64,000 bases of DNA from Microvelia longipes (GCA_018340805.1 JACMZG010000008.1:23936315-24000314); one strand, 5' to 3'. Shown: positions 23,748 to 37,930, numbered from the stretch's first letter. The notes: generated by a model from the sequence alone, not told the origin. Translations and numbers: made by a program.

Positions 23748-24375
23748 GTTCTATTGACAAATTAGTTCGTCGAGAGATCGTTACATCGACGAAGTTGGTT
23801 CTTTCCGTCGACAAATCATTTGATCGACAGAACGTTCTTGTCGATGGAACAAACTAGTTTGTCGACGGAATCATTTGATTGTTGAATGAACTTTTCTGCA
23901 TAAAGGCAAGAAGTTTCGCCACTGTTATCAAGGAAAATAGATGGGCATGGGACAACTTGTCCCATATAGAGTTTAAAAGTATTTGAGATCTAACAAGCTT
24001 AATGTCAACAGACTTTAATTCTAGTAATTTTGTATTTTCTTAGGACACATAACTTAATAATCTTAAACAAGATAAGAATAACATTAAATACGTACAATTA
24101 ACCACTACACAATAATAAAGAACTAAAACTTTATCAGTCACATTAATAACCTGATGATAGGAAGGTTACATATATGAAGTGCACTCGAAAGTAGTGAAGT
24201 GCCGTGGGGAATGACGACACTTTTTAACATTACAAATGCCTGTTATGTTCTTTCCCCTTAATATAAGTTCCTAGGTTGTTGCGTCGAAAAATAGTTCTAT
24301 CAACAAATTATTTGCCGACGGGACTATCTGGATCGTTTTGTCCACTATCGATGAAGGGGCTTGTCGGTGGAATGA
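23748..24375. repeat. Two clusters of TCGAC-rich short repeats
   Basis: Cluster one (23748-23875) has six TCGA cores in alternating orientation within about 95 bp (for example CGTCGACAAATCATTTGATCGACAG). Cluster two (24279-24375) begins with a diverged copy of the same opening, GTTCTATCAACAAATTA against GTTCTATTGACAAATTA at 23748. The intervening 400 bp is ordinary AT-rich DNA. No protein is encoded. Confidence 0.55.
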
Positions 24376-27300
24376 ATCCACCCCCTTCCCACCAAATAAT
24401 ATGTTTTCGGGATAGCTATAGTTCTAGTTTACTCTAATTATTCCTCACCTCATTCTCAATTTTAGTGTACGAGTTACTTTTTAACCTCCTTCCTAAATAA
24501 TTTTTAAGTCACTCACAACTCCTCCTCAGGGATCAATGCATTACCCCGCTTACTTAGAAGGTAAAAGGAGAAGGGCTGTCAAGAATAAATATTTGGCCAT
24601 TATGAGTGAGGGTGTTTAGGTGACCAGACAACTTTAATTACCGTAAAATAATTTGTTTTTATTTCCTATGAGCCTTTTTGATCAATAGTATTTATATTAT
24701 CAGGTTGTTAAGTTAGAACTGAGTCGAATATATCAAATTAACTTAGTCTTACACTATTGTTGACTAATGCAAAGATATCATAAATAAATCGTAGCTATAA
24801 AGTAAATTGAGAGTAAACAACACGACGATACTAATACTTCACCCGGAAATAATCATAAGAAATGTTTATAATAAACTTTAAATTTTATCATAAAACCGAA
24901 AAGAATGAAAATAACTCCTACGAAGTCTGGGCTTGGTATGATACATAAACGATTTTTAATGAAGACAAATAATGTTACGTAAGAATTTCAGTTCACTTTT
25001 TAACTGATTCTTTACGGCTAAGAGAAGGCTCTCTAGGATAGTTAATATCCATACTTCCCACGTGGTCAAGTCTTTAATTGATATAAATTACTCCCACAGT
25101 CAGCTGTTGGATTGAAAGTAGAACATATTTGAAAGTGAATTTTGTTACTCCAGAACAATCAGTTTTTGGCGAACAGAATATTTGAATGCAAAAAAATAGG
25201 ATATATCTGTATTAATCAAAAGAAATTCAACAGTAATAGACTAATACGTAATAGTAACCTCGTAAAAAATAAAATGTAATTAAAAACATCACACAATAAA
25301 AAGTAATTTTAAAAATATTTTCTATAACTAAAAGATGCCAAAATACAAGCAATTAAAAAGTACATGCAAATAAGAAACAATAGCACATTAATAAATAACC
25401 CTATTAGTCTAGAAAAATAACAAAAGAAATACATCATAACTTCCCTAACAGTCTGTAAGAACTAAATAAGCAAAAGGTAAAATAAACATAAAGTATACAA
25501 ATAATTTTACAACAGGTATCCAATTATTATCAGTATTATGTATGAGGTTTAATCTATTCATCAAAGTAAAATTGATAACGGCAGACTAAAATATGATTCT
25601 ATCATTGTCAGAAAGATGAGATCATAAGTAACAACAAAAGACGTAAAAACAAAACAAAAATCAAAGAGTATGTTCCTGAATCAGGAAAATCTAACCTAAT
25701 TTTAAGCATTATCCAATTTGAAGAATCTATTTGACTTACAAACGAAACTAAAGCAAAACTTTTTTAAAAGTCATGAAACTTAATTAATTTGCTAAGATAG
25801 ACTTCCCTTCTTTTACGGGGGCTTAAATGCAGAATACATTATCTCCTATAAATCTTGTATCGGTCAAACTTAATCCGAACTTCCTGTCGATCCACTCCAA
25901 ATGATAACAGTAAGCATATTTTACGCAAGAAAAGTTAATGTCAGCGGTTTGGCATTACAGTATCTATCTTTGTTCTGCTATAATATTAATTACAGATGAA
26001 GAATCATAGATATAGACAGTGTTTAGATACGCCAGATGTTTTAAATGTCTTGAGTTTGTTTATATGATATCAAAATTAAAATGTGTGAGTGGGTAGGGCA
26101 ACACGTGGTAGCTATCTCGCGTGGTCCTAGGCCTCCTCTGTGTTAAAAACTCCAACAGAATAATGAGCTCCCTAGAGAGAGAGAGAGAGGATAGTATCTA
26201 GAATGGAGAACACAGATTCAATAATAAATAATTCATGGGACTGTGTCGTATTTAGCTGGCTAACAAAACCATCTTCATTACACGGACTCACAACTTGCAA
26301 TACATCGGTACTAGGCGTATAACGACTCGTTTTATTTCCCAGGCTGGGGGAGCATATGGTCATTTAGAATCGAGGTTATGACAGATACGTGCTCCATAAA
26401 CTAAACTGCCAATTGAAAATCAATTATAATAACAATGGTGGCGGTATATGGTTTTTGGAGTTTGAAGTTCACCCTCTACCCAAAAAGTCTGCAGTTGCTA
26501 ACGATACATATCTAACTTCCTACATAGGGTCTTTTAGTAAGGTGTATTTGCTGGGCTATATCACCTCTGCGCTTCTTTTTGTCTGCAATATAGATGAGAA
26601 CATCCAACGACCCCTTGTTTGTCTTGTATTTTTTATCCCCTCAGGGCGGTAGCATGTCCTTATTTCCCCCGTCCCTCCCTTGTAGATTTGTCCTGACTTG
26701 GCTTGTAAAGAATTGAACTTGACTTCTATCTCTTTTTCTCCAAAACTGTCTCTTGTATATAAACAGAAACTTCGAAACGCGACAGAGAGAAACAAATAAA
26801 ATTAAATTTCCATGTGTAGGGTAAAGCTCTACTTCTTGTTGTAAGTTTGACAGTTGAAAGTAATGCGATGTCCAACCCATTCCCATGTAGATTCCCAGTC
26901 CATTCTGTTAGTGTCGCCTATACATAACTACTGCCATTGTTCCCAACAGCAATTTCCTACATGTTTCAGTCACAACCCAATGTATACAGGACTCGATACG
27001 ATACACTGAATAATTTAGTTACGTCTCACTTTATTTCAATGCAATATTAAACCAGCTTCCATTCACCAACTAAATCTATGAATCAATTGATAAAAGTCAT
27101 TTAAAAAAGGTAATAACAAGAACAAAACTTAACAACTTTTCTTGTTGGATAACAAAAAAATATAATTTGTCACACCATTATCTATGTTTAAATTCTTTCA
27201 TAATTATCTGAAATTATATTGTAAAGAACAAAACGATAAATTACTTGAGTTTTGAATTTCATTGATGAGAATGTAAGAAATGTATATCTGTGAGAAAAAG

Positions 27301-27743
27301 TCATTGACTCTAATGACTAACTCAGTCTTCATTTCATATCATTGTTAAAGAAAAATATCTTCATTCATTAATAAGTTTAGACCCAATGAATTTGCTTCAA
27401 AACTAACAGGATATTCTCAGTTTTGCATCTAAGCGATTTAAATGAGTAAAACATACATAAAAAGCATGTCAGATGGTTCAACTAATCAGTCTTTGTTAAG
27501 AGAATCTAATAAAATCTTTTTCGCATAAATTTCGCATAAAGTATGAGTCATAATAAGAAATGTACGAGGCTCAGATGCATTTAGAAATAACTAAAATTAT
27601 TTAATAAATCAACTGTTTAATCAAAAGATTTGTAGATGATTGATCGCCCGATTAAAAAGATTTTACTTGTATCCAACATGACTAGTGGTTCCTAAAATAA
27701 TCAGTATGACAGATAAATTAAATAATCAAGAATGAGTGGGGGA
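24376..27743. other. Non-coding stretch, nothing firmly recognised
   Basis: About 3.4 kb. A GC-richer part at 26080-26960 has overlapping open frames of 60-90 codons on both strands and a short (GA)n at 26176. None resembles a known protein, and the frames contradict each other. I see no RNA gene. An unrecognised exon or repeat remnant in 26.1-26.9 kb remains possible. Confidence 0.4.
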
Positions 27744-28415
27744 AGAACCGGACCTGAAAAAAGAACACTCATTTTGAACTACTTCAAACCAAAATTTTCT
27801 AAAAATATACCTTAAATTATGAAGAAAAAACATAGCCTGTCTATACTGAGTGAAGGCTTTCATATGATTGCACACGCATTAGTTTCCTTTCAGTCATGTG
27901 CAAAACTTGAAGAGAACTTTTTTTTTAAGTTAATAAAAATTTTTAATAAATCATTTGTTTATTTATCAAAATCGGATAACTACAACCGAAGTTATAGCAT
28001 CTGCAAAATTACTTAAAAATTCACAAAACGTTGATTTCTTTTAAAAGAAATTCGCTGACTTTACAAAAATGATCAGTTTAATGGAAGGTTTTGCCAATTC
28101 CATAAAGTTGGTTTTAGTTTTGATTTGGCCTATTTTTTGATGACATAATATCTTATTTTGAAATCTTAATTTATTGAAAAATGTATTAGCTTTAAAAATA
28201 TTCTTTTCAAGTTTTGCACATAACTAACAGGGGACCACTTATTTCAAAAAGAACCTAAAAATGTGAGCGATTTTCTGAAATTTTGAGAGTGCAGAATCAT
28301 ATTATAACCTCAACTCTGGATGATCGGACTATGTTTTTTCTTTATCAATTGTAGTATATTTTAGAAAAAAATTATAAAAGCAGTACAAAAGGAGACAAAT
28401 CTAGGCCTATAAGAG
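27744..28415. mobile_element. R4 long inverted-repeat element, copy 1
   Basis: Left-arm blocks ACCGGACCTGAAAAAA, CTACTTCAAACC, GAAGAAAAAACATAGCC and TTGCACA recur inverted on the right side (GGCTATG-like and ACAGGGGACCACTTATT blocks, ending near AGGCCTATAAGAGC). Interior order matches copy 2 at 33339-34030. The arms are more diverged than in copy 2. No transposase frame is present, so it is a non-autonomous palindromic element. Confidence 0.6.
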
Positions 28416-30610
28416 CATTTAAGTTTTTATTGGATAAAGAAAAAAAATATAAAACACATCTGAATCAAACCAAAACCACAAGAATATAAGTTCATGAGAA
28501 AACCAACTTGGAATCAAGTTAATGGTCCTATAATTATTTACCTTGACTGCAAAAGTATTGATCATTCAAGAAAGATCAAGGACAAGAAAAAAAGAAACCA
28601 CCAATCCTGCGGATGGTCCGGAGCTACGGTACAATGCATACAGTCATAGATCGTTGATTTACTCCTTAACTGTTGGTAAAAAATGAAAACAATATGGTTT
28701 TCGTCGAGGCACAATCCTCAAATCCTCATTTATTATAATTTAAAAAAAAATTATTTTAGAATTTACCTTTGTGCATCAAACCTCTAAGAAGATGGTGATT
28801 AGAATTGAAACAGTATTAGTAAGTAAAATGCTCTTTCTAACATCATACATTTGTAAGCGGATTTCTAAGAAAAAATGTTTGCAATAGACGCGTACAGTGC
28901 AGGGAAATTTAAGACATACTTTAAAAGACTTCAAATAAATCACCAGCCACTCAATAGAAAATTCAATTAATATAATTTTACAAGGACATATAATTATAAT
29001 GGATTTTAGAGGTGTTCAAACAAACTGGCATACAGGTCTCTTAAGCAATAGTGAGAAGGTATAAAACTAATCTTGAGATTACATTTATTATTAAGTGAGT
29101 GCTTAGAAACCTTCTTTTCGGTAATTATAGCGTATCATCAATTAGTAATGCGGTATTTAGAGGATCAGAGAGGTGAATACAGATTAACCTAATAGCTCTA
29201 TACGATACTGTAATTTATTTGACGATAGTAAAAAATACATGCATTTAGATCTAGAAAAAAGTAATAATAGCTTTCTTTTGTAAAAGTCTAAAAACAGCGT
29301 CATTAGTTGGGAAAATGAGCTTCAGGAATAAAGTAAGATATACTTTAAGGACAGGAACAAGAAGGGAACTCCTGAGATAATTACTTATTGAAGAAAGGGA
29401 ATGAAAACATCTGGTTGAAGCCTTAAGATGGTAGCAGGAACAAACAGCTCGATATCAAGCAGATATCACGAAGCACGCTATAACAGCTTCCTAACGAAAC
29501 CTTCCTTATATCCTTCTAGCACGGTCACTATATTTCCTTAATTCTATCTAAAGCCTCATTAACTAACTACTTGACGTGTATAACTAAAACATTTCAATAA
29601 GAGTTATACTCGACTCCAACTCCGTGCCAAACAATCGTTTCAGCTAATTTAAGTTAAAACTTACAATATCCATTTAAACTTCCTTTTTATCATAAAAAGG
29701 AAACAAATTCTAGCGTAGTTACAATAAAACTCACTCAAGACGAGAAAATTACCTCTTTTAACCACACAAAAAACTCTAGAACTATATTCAAACTAATCCA
29801 AAAGCCCTTTATTTTCCAGATCCAATAAAAAAACAAATACATTCTAAACAAATGCCGAACTTTTCTCCATTTAATTTTTAAAACAGAACATTAAAACTTA
29901 TTTAAAATTAGGATACGTTGAATGTAAAAAGTATTAAAGCAACATACTTCATAAAACGCCTCAATTCGATTCAACATTATAAAAAATAAGAGCTTAAAGA
30001 AAATCTAAATTTAACATTATGTTGGTATCTAGTCTGAGATTTTATTGGGCAGAAGAATAAAATGGTTCTCTATAGAAGTTACTCTGCTACTAAAAGTGTG
30101 TTCTTTTTTCACATTTACACTCAGCCAATTTTCTTAAGTAACATAATAAGGGTTTTGAATGTTTATTTGCTCAATGTTGTATTGAGTTAAAATAAGTACC
30201 TACTTAAACTTGTTTTTAGAATGTAGGTATGAGTTTAGAGGTCTAGGAAATTGCAAAGGAATATCTATATAGTAAGATATAAAATGATTTCAAAACCAAG
30301 CCACTTGAAGCTTTAAACTACATATTATCGATCTGTAGAGTGTGTAGACATGGTAACACCTAAGAGGCTTATTTATTTGAACTAAAATCATTCTACAGCA
30401 AATAGGAAGTCTTGAAGAATACAAGCATTACAACTGTAAATACGCCATCACAAAAAAGCAAGTTAGAATAATTCTTCTGATAAAAATTTCAGCACGTTTT
30501 TACACTTTCTCACTTTAACATCATAATCTGCTTTATGATGTTAATACTGTCTGAATAGATCAAAGCGAATCCAAAGACGTACTGCAATAGATATTTGGTG
30601 ATAGCCATAT
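28416..30610. other. Non-coding stretch, nothing recognised
   Basis: About 2.2 kb of AT-rich sequence without recognisable genes or repeats. Confidence 0.5.
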
Positions 30611-30710
30611 TCTGAGGACAAGCGATGCGAGTCCTATGTGGATAGGATAAGCGAAGCGAATCCAATATGGTTGGAAAAAGTTTCGGGTATTCCGAAACCG
30701 ATTTTTTTTG
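30611..30710 (-). repeat. R1 left-end fragment, inverted
   Basis: Plus-strand blocks TCTGAGGACAAGCGATGCGAGTCC and GGATAAGCGAAGCGAATCC are the inverse of the GGATTCGCTACG...GGACTCGCTTCGCCCGTCCTCAG left end of R1 at 57.3 kb. The 5S-like block and tail are absent. It contains GCGAAGC at 30651-30657. Confidence 0.6.
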
Positions 30711-33338
30711 TATTTAAATAATTAAAATTTGAATACAAAACGTAATTTGTATATAGTATATTTACTACAGTAAGTGTAAGTTTTCTTTTGCAAAATTCAC
30801 CAAAAGCACTCGTTCTTACAACAATAACATTACCTGTCCAAAGAGAATTAAGTAATGAAAAATAGCTTTCGAAATTGTAATTATGGTTTAAACAGAAGTA
30901 AAGCCGGCATGCCGTACATCAAGATAGAAGGAGTAAATGCAACTGTACAATTCTAAAATTACAGCAGTTTTTTGTAATCATTTACCATGAACATACCGAC
31001 AAGTAAATCAAAATATAACAATAGAGTATTTGTATTTTTAAAAAAAAAATGATTAAATGTGTTTTAAAAAATATATTAAGCTGTAAAAAAATATTTAATT
31101 TAATTTTAAATAGTCGAAATAAGCATTTAAAGAAGATGGAAGGGGGAATGGGTGAGAGAGTGGAGTGAAAACGGAACATTCTAAAGGTTGGGTCGTTTAA
31201 GTTACATATGGGAGTTTTAGTTAGAAACATCATAAGGTTTTGTTAAGTTTATATAATAAGTTGCTTACAGTTCAATAGAATGTAAAGAAGACTGAAACAA
31301 AACAATTCCGTGATCCAGGTAATACAATACCTAAGGAACGTGATGACTACAGCTGTCCATATTATCTTGTTGACAGTATAGAAAAACTCTTATTAGTGTT
31401 GTACTACACGGCGGTATTCTTACGTCCAACGTCACACAAGCAGTCGAGACCGTTTTCCCGCCAAAAGAACATGTTTAAATATATTTTTCGTTTTTTGCTG
31501 TATCATCAAAAGAATAAGTTTTTTCATTCTAATATTTTACAGAGTGTTCTTTTATATGACGGAGTTAAAGATAATTCAATACAAAAAAATTGGGCAAATA
31601 CTCTATTCTGGCTGGGCGAAATACAACAAGCCAAGCGAAATTTCTTTGAAATGCGCGCTTTCATGCTTATATCTAATTTTTGCTTAATTTTTCAATCATA
31701 TATTAAATAACCTGAGCAGTAGCGTTACGACTTCTTATTTAATTTTAATTTTTTATTTTTCGAAGAAAATGCGCATATTTATCCCATAGATTATATACTA
31801 CACGGCACAGCATTATTTGCACTCATTAAAAGCTCAGTCAATGCTACTTTTTAGCTCATATGCGATTTTTTAAAAGAAAATTCGCTAAAAGAATGCAATG
31901 ATTTAAAATTATGTCTAATTTTTAATCATTTTTCAATCCTAATTATTATGATCATAACAATAAAGATAATTATGTACCACGAATGTTAACGAAAAAATAT
32001 ATCCTTTTTAAATAAATTAAGATTTTTTAAAGGACAAGTGAGAAACAACCTAAAGCACTAACATGTTTTGTGATGAATATGGTAGACGAAGATTAGTATA
32101 AGTCCTATCCACATAATCCCATTTAAACGGGAGTATATTCTGGCTAAAAATTTTGAACATATTTCTTAAAAATACTAGTTGCAGCAATTTACTATGAAAT
32201 AAACATCGTAATATGAACAGTATAATTTGATAAATAAATAACAAAAATAAATTATTAACAACTAAAAAAAGGGCTAAAATAATACTTTAGGGACTTACGC
32301 AACCAGAAAAGTGTAGCATTCAAGTAATAAAAGCAAATGCACTCTTTTATTTCAAAACCAATTGCTAAGATATAAAGAATAAGACGATATAAAATATAGA
32401 CTGAGGGTGCATTGGTGTAGTATTTGAATGATAAGTCTCTCTGTTATGGAACAGTAAAAGATAGTATAAAATAAAGATAACTTTATCCTATAAGGAAACA
32501 AGACCAAAGCAATATAAAGGATCAAATAATAATACTATAAAATATTCGAAAAGCATCTTACTGAATTTTCTCCGCAGGAACGCCCCTCGACCATGTCACA
32601 GGGGAAACAAAACTATCTCGACAAAGTAAACAGAAAAATAAGTACCAAGTCAATAGAAAAGTCTTTTTCTCGGTTTCCCCCATTTTCAACAAGCAAAACC
32701 GAAAAACCACTTTTCCTACTACTTCTTAAGATCCCTTTTAACATCAAACAAATTCTATCACAATAAGAGAAAAGGGAAACAATAAAACCACTTTAAATAA
32801 TTACAATCAAAACTTTTTAAGGAGTACTTGCTTTAAATTGCTACTTAAACAGAAATGGACCTAAGGTATTTACAAAAAGAAGTTAAAGGAACAAGAAAGA
32901 AAATAAAAGGTGCAATAACAATTTAATAAACATTTACATTTGGGCTTTGGGAATTCAAATTTTTTTGGAAATTTATTATGATGAGAATGGTTAAGAATCG
33001 AAATTACTTAAATACCTTCTTAAACATTTACAATCCGTAAAAATATCATGCCTTCAGAAATTAAATTAACATAATATTTACATTTAAAACAAAATAGATT
33101 TAAATATAAATATAAAGATAAATATAGTAGAATATAAGATATAATATTTTTAATATGAAATAAAAATATATTTAATATAGTATAGTCTATGTAGTGATAA
33201 ATTTTCTATATAATAATAAAGGATGAAGTAATGTATTCTTCATGCTTCTATCACATGAGATCGCAACATTAGATCGTAGAAATAGAGGTAAATACAACAA
33301 CTAAATCCAATAATTTTGAAAATTCAAATACATATAGT
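30711..33338. other. Non-coding stretch, nothing recognised
   Basis: A 104-codon open frame at 31396-31710 lacks an ATG at its first codon and has no recognised similarity. TACTACACGGC occurs twice (about 31402 and 31797), hinting at a degraded repeat between them. The remainder is AT-rich. Confidence 0.4.
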
Positions 33339-34030
33339 CCAAGAGCCAGGCCTAAAAAATGTGACTTATTTATTACTTTAAACCAATTTTTTTCAAAAAA
33401 AACCTTAAATTAAGAAAGAAAAGCATAGTCTGCCTATCCAGAGTGGAGCCCTTCATATAAATGTGCTTGCTCAAAATATTAGAAAATCGCTCAAAGTCCA
33501 GTTTTCTTGCAATAAGTGGTTCCCTGTAGGACGCGTGCAAAACGTGAAGAGAACATTTTTGAAGCTTATAAAATTTTTTATAAGCTTATAAAAAACAAGT
33601 GTTTTTTCGTCAAAATCGAATAACTACAACTATAGAAATGATATTAGCTAAATGGCCAAAATAATTCACAAGTCAATATTTTTTAAAAGAAATTAGCTAA
33701 CTTCGCATAAATTAACTATTATTTTGGTGTTTTTAAAAACGCCATAACTTTAGTTGTAGTCATCCAATTTTTTTGATTAAAGACTCGTTTTATAGATAAT
33801 TTTATCACCTTTAAAAAATGTTCGATTTTATATTTTACACACTACCCACAGGGAACCACTTTTGCAAGTAGAAAACTTAAATTTGTGCGATTTCATAACA
33901 TTTTGACCTTGCGCGATCATAAGAAAAGCTCTACTCTGGACAGGCAGACAATATTTTTTCTTCACAATTTCAAAAAATTTGGTTTGAAGTAGTACAAAAT
34001 GAGTCCCATTTTCTCAGGTCCGGCTCTTGG
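33339..34030. mobile_element. R4 long inverted-repeat element, copy 2 (about 690 bp near-palindrome)
   Basis: Ends are CCAAGAGCCAGGCCT (33339) and AGGTCCGGCTCTTGG (to 34030), inverse with a few mismatches. The arms stay matched for over 300 bp: TGCCTATCCAGAGTGGAGC against the inverse of GCTCTACTCTGGACAGGCA, AGTGGTTCCCTGT against ACAGGGAACCACT, and TCGAATAACTACAACT against AGTTGTAGTCATCCAA. The pivot is near 33690-33720. AGT flanks both sides. It encodes nothing and could form a giant hairpin. Confidence 0.8.
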
Positions 34031-36748
34031 AGTAATAGAAAATATTTGCATAAAGTAGGTCTTTACTGTCCCCCCCCCTCTTCATATTTTTAGTTTCCAG
34101 GTTTGTTGAATTAACATTAAATTAAATATTAAAAACATTAAATGCTTCAGCAAATATCACCATTCACCACTCGTATCCTCCAGTAACCCATACTAATTAT
34201 CACTGCTACTTTAAGTCTTTGGTACAAAATCTAAATATAATAGACGTTGACTAACTTCTTTTAACAATATTGAATTTTACATTTTACACACAAATAATTC
34301 AAACCTTAAAGAGCATTGATCTAATATAACTGGAGTAATAACATTTGATAAAAATAAGAGATAGCAGAATTATAAAAGAGCAAATATCATTTAAATGTCA
34401 CGAATACATTAATTTCACATGGGAAAGGTAATACGCAGCTGACAGGTGGTTAGAAAAACAGCTATAGAACAACCTTGAACAAATTTAATTACTTGGTTAT
34501 TTCTACTATTTTCAGTGATAACTTCAAATAGAAAGTATATTTTAATTACAGTAAAGTGCTCTGTTTTACAATTAAAAAACATAAAAAGGCAACAATTTGT
34601 ATAATATCTTGTGTTAAAAGAAACTAAAGAGTAGCAATTTTGTATGCTTTCTACTGTTGTCAAGTTTTGCATTTTTATTTTTTATTATTATTATATTTTT
34701 TTTTAAAATAGTATTAGGTTACTCAGTTTTCCTAATTTACCATATAAAAGAAAAATCATCTAAAGAAAAGCTAATATACATAAGCATTTTAGTTATAAAA
34801 AAGTAATAAATATATAAAGCAGCAACTGTACTTTAGTTTGACTATGGATTAACTTAAAAATATATTTGCAATTGAAGTCAGACAGAATTGATAGAAAGAG
34901 CAATACATTCCTTTAACAATTATAACAAATGATGACTAAACACATTTTGCTTCCATAAAACAATACTCCATTGGTCTATTTCCCAATAGAAAAAATTATG
35001 GAACCCTCAAAAAGGAATGGAACCTTCCAAATCGGCAACCCTGTGTTTTTAAATTTAACTAAATTAATCGTCTAAAGGCCTTTTCATAAAGTTTAACATC
35101 CTAGAATATCTAAATAAAACAAATAATATCCTGTTTTAAAACAAACTATATTTAAATGAAAGTAGAACTTTCATTAAGTCTGGAGAATACAGTACTTTTG
35201 AACTGATATTGTTTAAAAAACTAAATTTAACATGTCAGAGAAAAAATAAAAAGCACACAGCGTTCTCTCCTCTGGTATCAATATTTTAATTTAAAACAAA
35301 CTGTTTTTATAACACTGGAAGGGTGAAAGGGATCAAAGGGTTCTCTAGCCTTTTAATTGAGATCCTGTGGATTTAAAAGAACCCAACACTAACACGAGTA
35401 CCGTATTAAGTATACACAGCCCACAGGGGGCCGCGCTCCAGGGCGTTTCAAACAAATCAAAGAGTTTTCCCCAAAAATCCCTTCTATATTACTTTAAATT
35501 TGTACTGTGCGAAAAATCTAGCAAATAAAATATAATTCCTTTTAAATAACTTTCACAACCAATTCGTGAAGAATTAAGTTTAATCCTTCTTAGCAATTTT
35601 TTTCAAAAATATAAAAAGCAAGTAAGAACTTGTTTTTTACATTTGTATTTCATACGTAACATTGGTAACTCGGGTTTTTATTTAATAAAATTCTCATTTC
35701 CAATAATTTTTACTTCAAAGCAGATAATGTCACAATTAAATACAACAACAACTCAAGTATATAAATTTATTATTACGATTATTACTAAGCAACCCAAATC
35801 CATTACTTAGACAACAGGTATAATTTGTAAGGAAAATTATCTTTATATATTAAATTTTACGCCAAACGTAAGAAGTAAGCTTATTATAAAGAGCTTAAAG
35901 AACAATAAGGTAAAAGAAAAAGAACAGGTTTAAGATAAAAATTCTCGAGGTAATTCACTCGTACAATAGACGGATTTTTTCTCAAGAAAACAAAATCTGA
36001 TTAGATCAAGCTTCTAAAATTGACAAAGGAAAAGAACATTACTTGGCTTACACGGACCGGTAAACAACGAAGCAAGCCAATGGAACAAGTGGTAGAATAA
36101 GAAAAGAAAATAATAAAAAGGAACCCTTCAAAAAATAACTTCAAAGGACAAGGGTTTGGTACAACACAGACATGCGACGCCCAACCATAAGGGAAACAGG
36201 TACAGTCTGACATCTAATTTCTTTTTAACATAAATATAGTGTCTCCTTTCTTTCTGTTGTTCAGACAATCGTAACAAAGATTTTTCAACATATGATTCTG
36301 TGTGTAACGTGCGACTAAATGGTTTACGCATATTAACAGTAGGTACACTTAAACAAAAAATTAACTAACAGTTAACACGAATTTACCACTTTGAAAAGGT
36401 GTTAGTAAGGAATACTAAGAAAAAGTTTCAATTAATATGAAGGCGTGAAATAAAAAGTCTTAGAGTTGTTCACTAAACCGTAAATAGTGCTTTACAGTAA
36501 TAATACTTATTGATAAAGTTTTGTGCCATTTTCAAAATAAGCGGAACTAAGCTAGCCTATTCTATTTAAAAATAAAGCGCAGACAACTTTGCGGCCAATA
36601 TTTTAATTGTGACTTTGATAACTGACACTAAACTAACACTTAAATTAATTTTAAGAACTTAGCTTGAAAACAGTTTTTCTAAAATATTTTTGTTAAGAAT
36701 TCTAAAATTTAACATACAAAGCCTCTGAAAAGTTTGCGCGTTGTGTTT

Positions 36749-36750
<2 letters not shown>
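34031..36750. other. Non-coding stretch, nothing recognised
   Basis: About 2.7 kb, AT-rich. A run of Cs lies at about 34070-34078 and a small GC-rich patch at 35418-35450. Overlapping minus-strand open frames at 36.0-36.3 kb are short, and I recognise no family. Confidence 0.45.
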
Positions 36751-36818
<68 letters not shown>

Positions 36819-37050
36819 TTATATATATATATTCCGGAGGAAATAATTTCCTAGGTACTTAGACCTCGTATGTGGGTCCATTGTACCTGGTTTTAATATA
36901 TAACTCTCATATAAAGTGATTTTTGAAAACTAAATTTCGTCAAAATTGGTTCAGCGTTTTAACTGAGATGTTCAAACAGCTTACCCTAATTATTTCGAAC
37001 TACCACCTTTATCTTTGCCTTCAATAGCAAAGCGTAATGCTCGGCTACAA
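36751..37050. repeat. (TA)n microsatellite followed by a LINE-tail-like segment
   Basis: (TA)n with interruptions spans 36751-36832. Downstream, AAATTTCGTCAAAATTGGTTCAGCG (about 36930-36957) resembles the 'TCAAAATCGGTTCAGCCGTTT' block common in 3' parts of insect non-LTR retroelements. No coding region is present. The family assignment comes from memory of this block only. Confidence 0.5.
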
Positions 37051-37679
37051 GTAAGAGAAAAACTAAGAAAAAGAAAAACATCACACAAATGCCGTTCAAA
37101 ATAATTTCTTATCCTTATTCCATCCTGTAAGTTAAAGATTCTATACTCAATCGTTGGGTGGGCAAGTGTGACATTGGAATTATTTAAACTATTTCCCAGA
37201 TACTAATAAAACGATCATTAATCATTTGGTATCAAAATATTACAGATGATTTAAATATGAAAGGTTCGAAGATTCGTCGTACATCCACCATTAAAAAAGA
37301 ACTAACTTTAAATAACAAAGGAAAAAAGACATCTTTCATAGACCCATGTCACTTAATTTATGGATTCTTTCAAAATATTTAAATTAGTTTTAAATTAATA
37401 AAAGTTATGTTTAAATAATTTAAAAATCATAATTATATACTGGTTAATAATTACATTGGAATTATCAAGGGACAAACAGTAATAGAAGTAGAGTATTTGC
37501 AGGACATTACTTCTATAGTTTTTACGAATCGTCAGTATATTTTGAATACATCTTATAAATCTCATAGAAACTTATGTAATTCTCTATAATCTGGGGGCCA
37601 GCCAAGTCTTGCTTTATAGGGTACAAGTTTCATATCCAAGGCTTGCACTGACGAACACCCTTTTCCTGAAGCATAAAGT
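37051..37679. other. Non-coding stretch
   Basis: AT-rich, nothing recognised. Confidence 0.5.
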
Positions 37680-37930
37680 CTTAATACAACCTAGATCTCG
37701 GGTACGGGGTCCAGGTTAAGGCTCGCTTGTCCTCAGAATAAGTGAATTACTTTATTTATACAGCAGAATGACTTCGGGCTAGCTTCGTCCACAGACAGTA
37801 AAAAAATGGTTTTATTCCCAGGGGTCAACCATCTACATGGGTGATCGCTGAGGTCACCGAGCGAAATCAGTTTACTGATCTCGATCAGTAAACACACCAG
37901 CGATCTGAACAACAACATACATGCTGGCCG
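37680..37930 (+). repeat. R1 fragment, partial
   Basis: Blocks GGGTACGGGGTCC, CTCGCTTGTCCTCAGAATA, AGCTTCGTCCACAGACAGTA and ATGGTTTTATTCCCAGGGGTCAACCATC follow the order of the R1 left half. Only the first part of the 5S-like block (37816-37832) is recognisable. It then diverges into a different dyad-rich sequence (TTTACTGATCTCGATCAGTAAAC, a near-perfect palindrome at about 37870-37892). Confidence 0.5.

Noticed and set aside
31396..31710. 104-codon open frame
   Set aside because: No ATG at its start, no domain, and between repeated TACTACACGGC motifs that suggest a degraded repeat.
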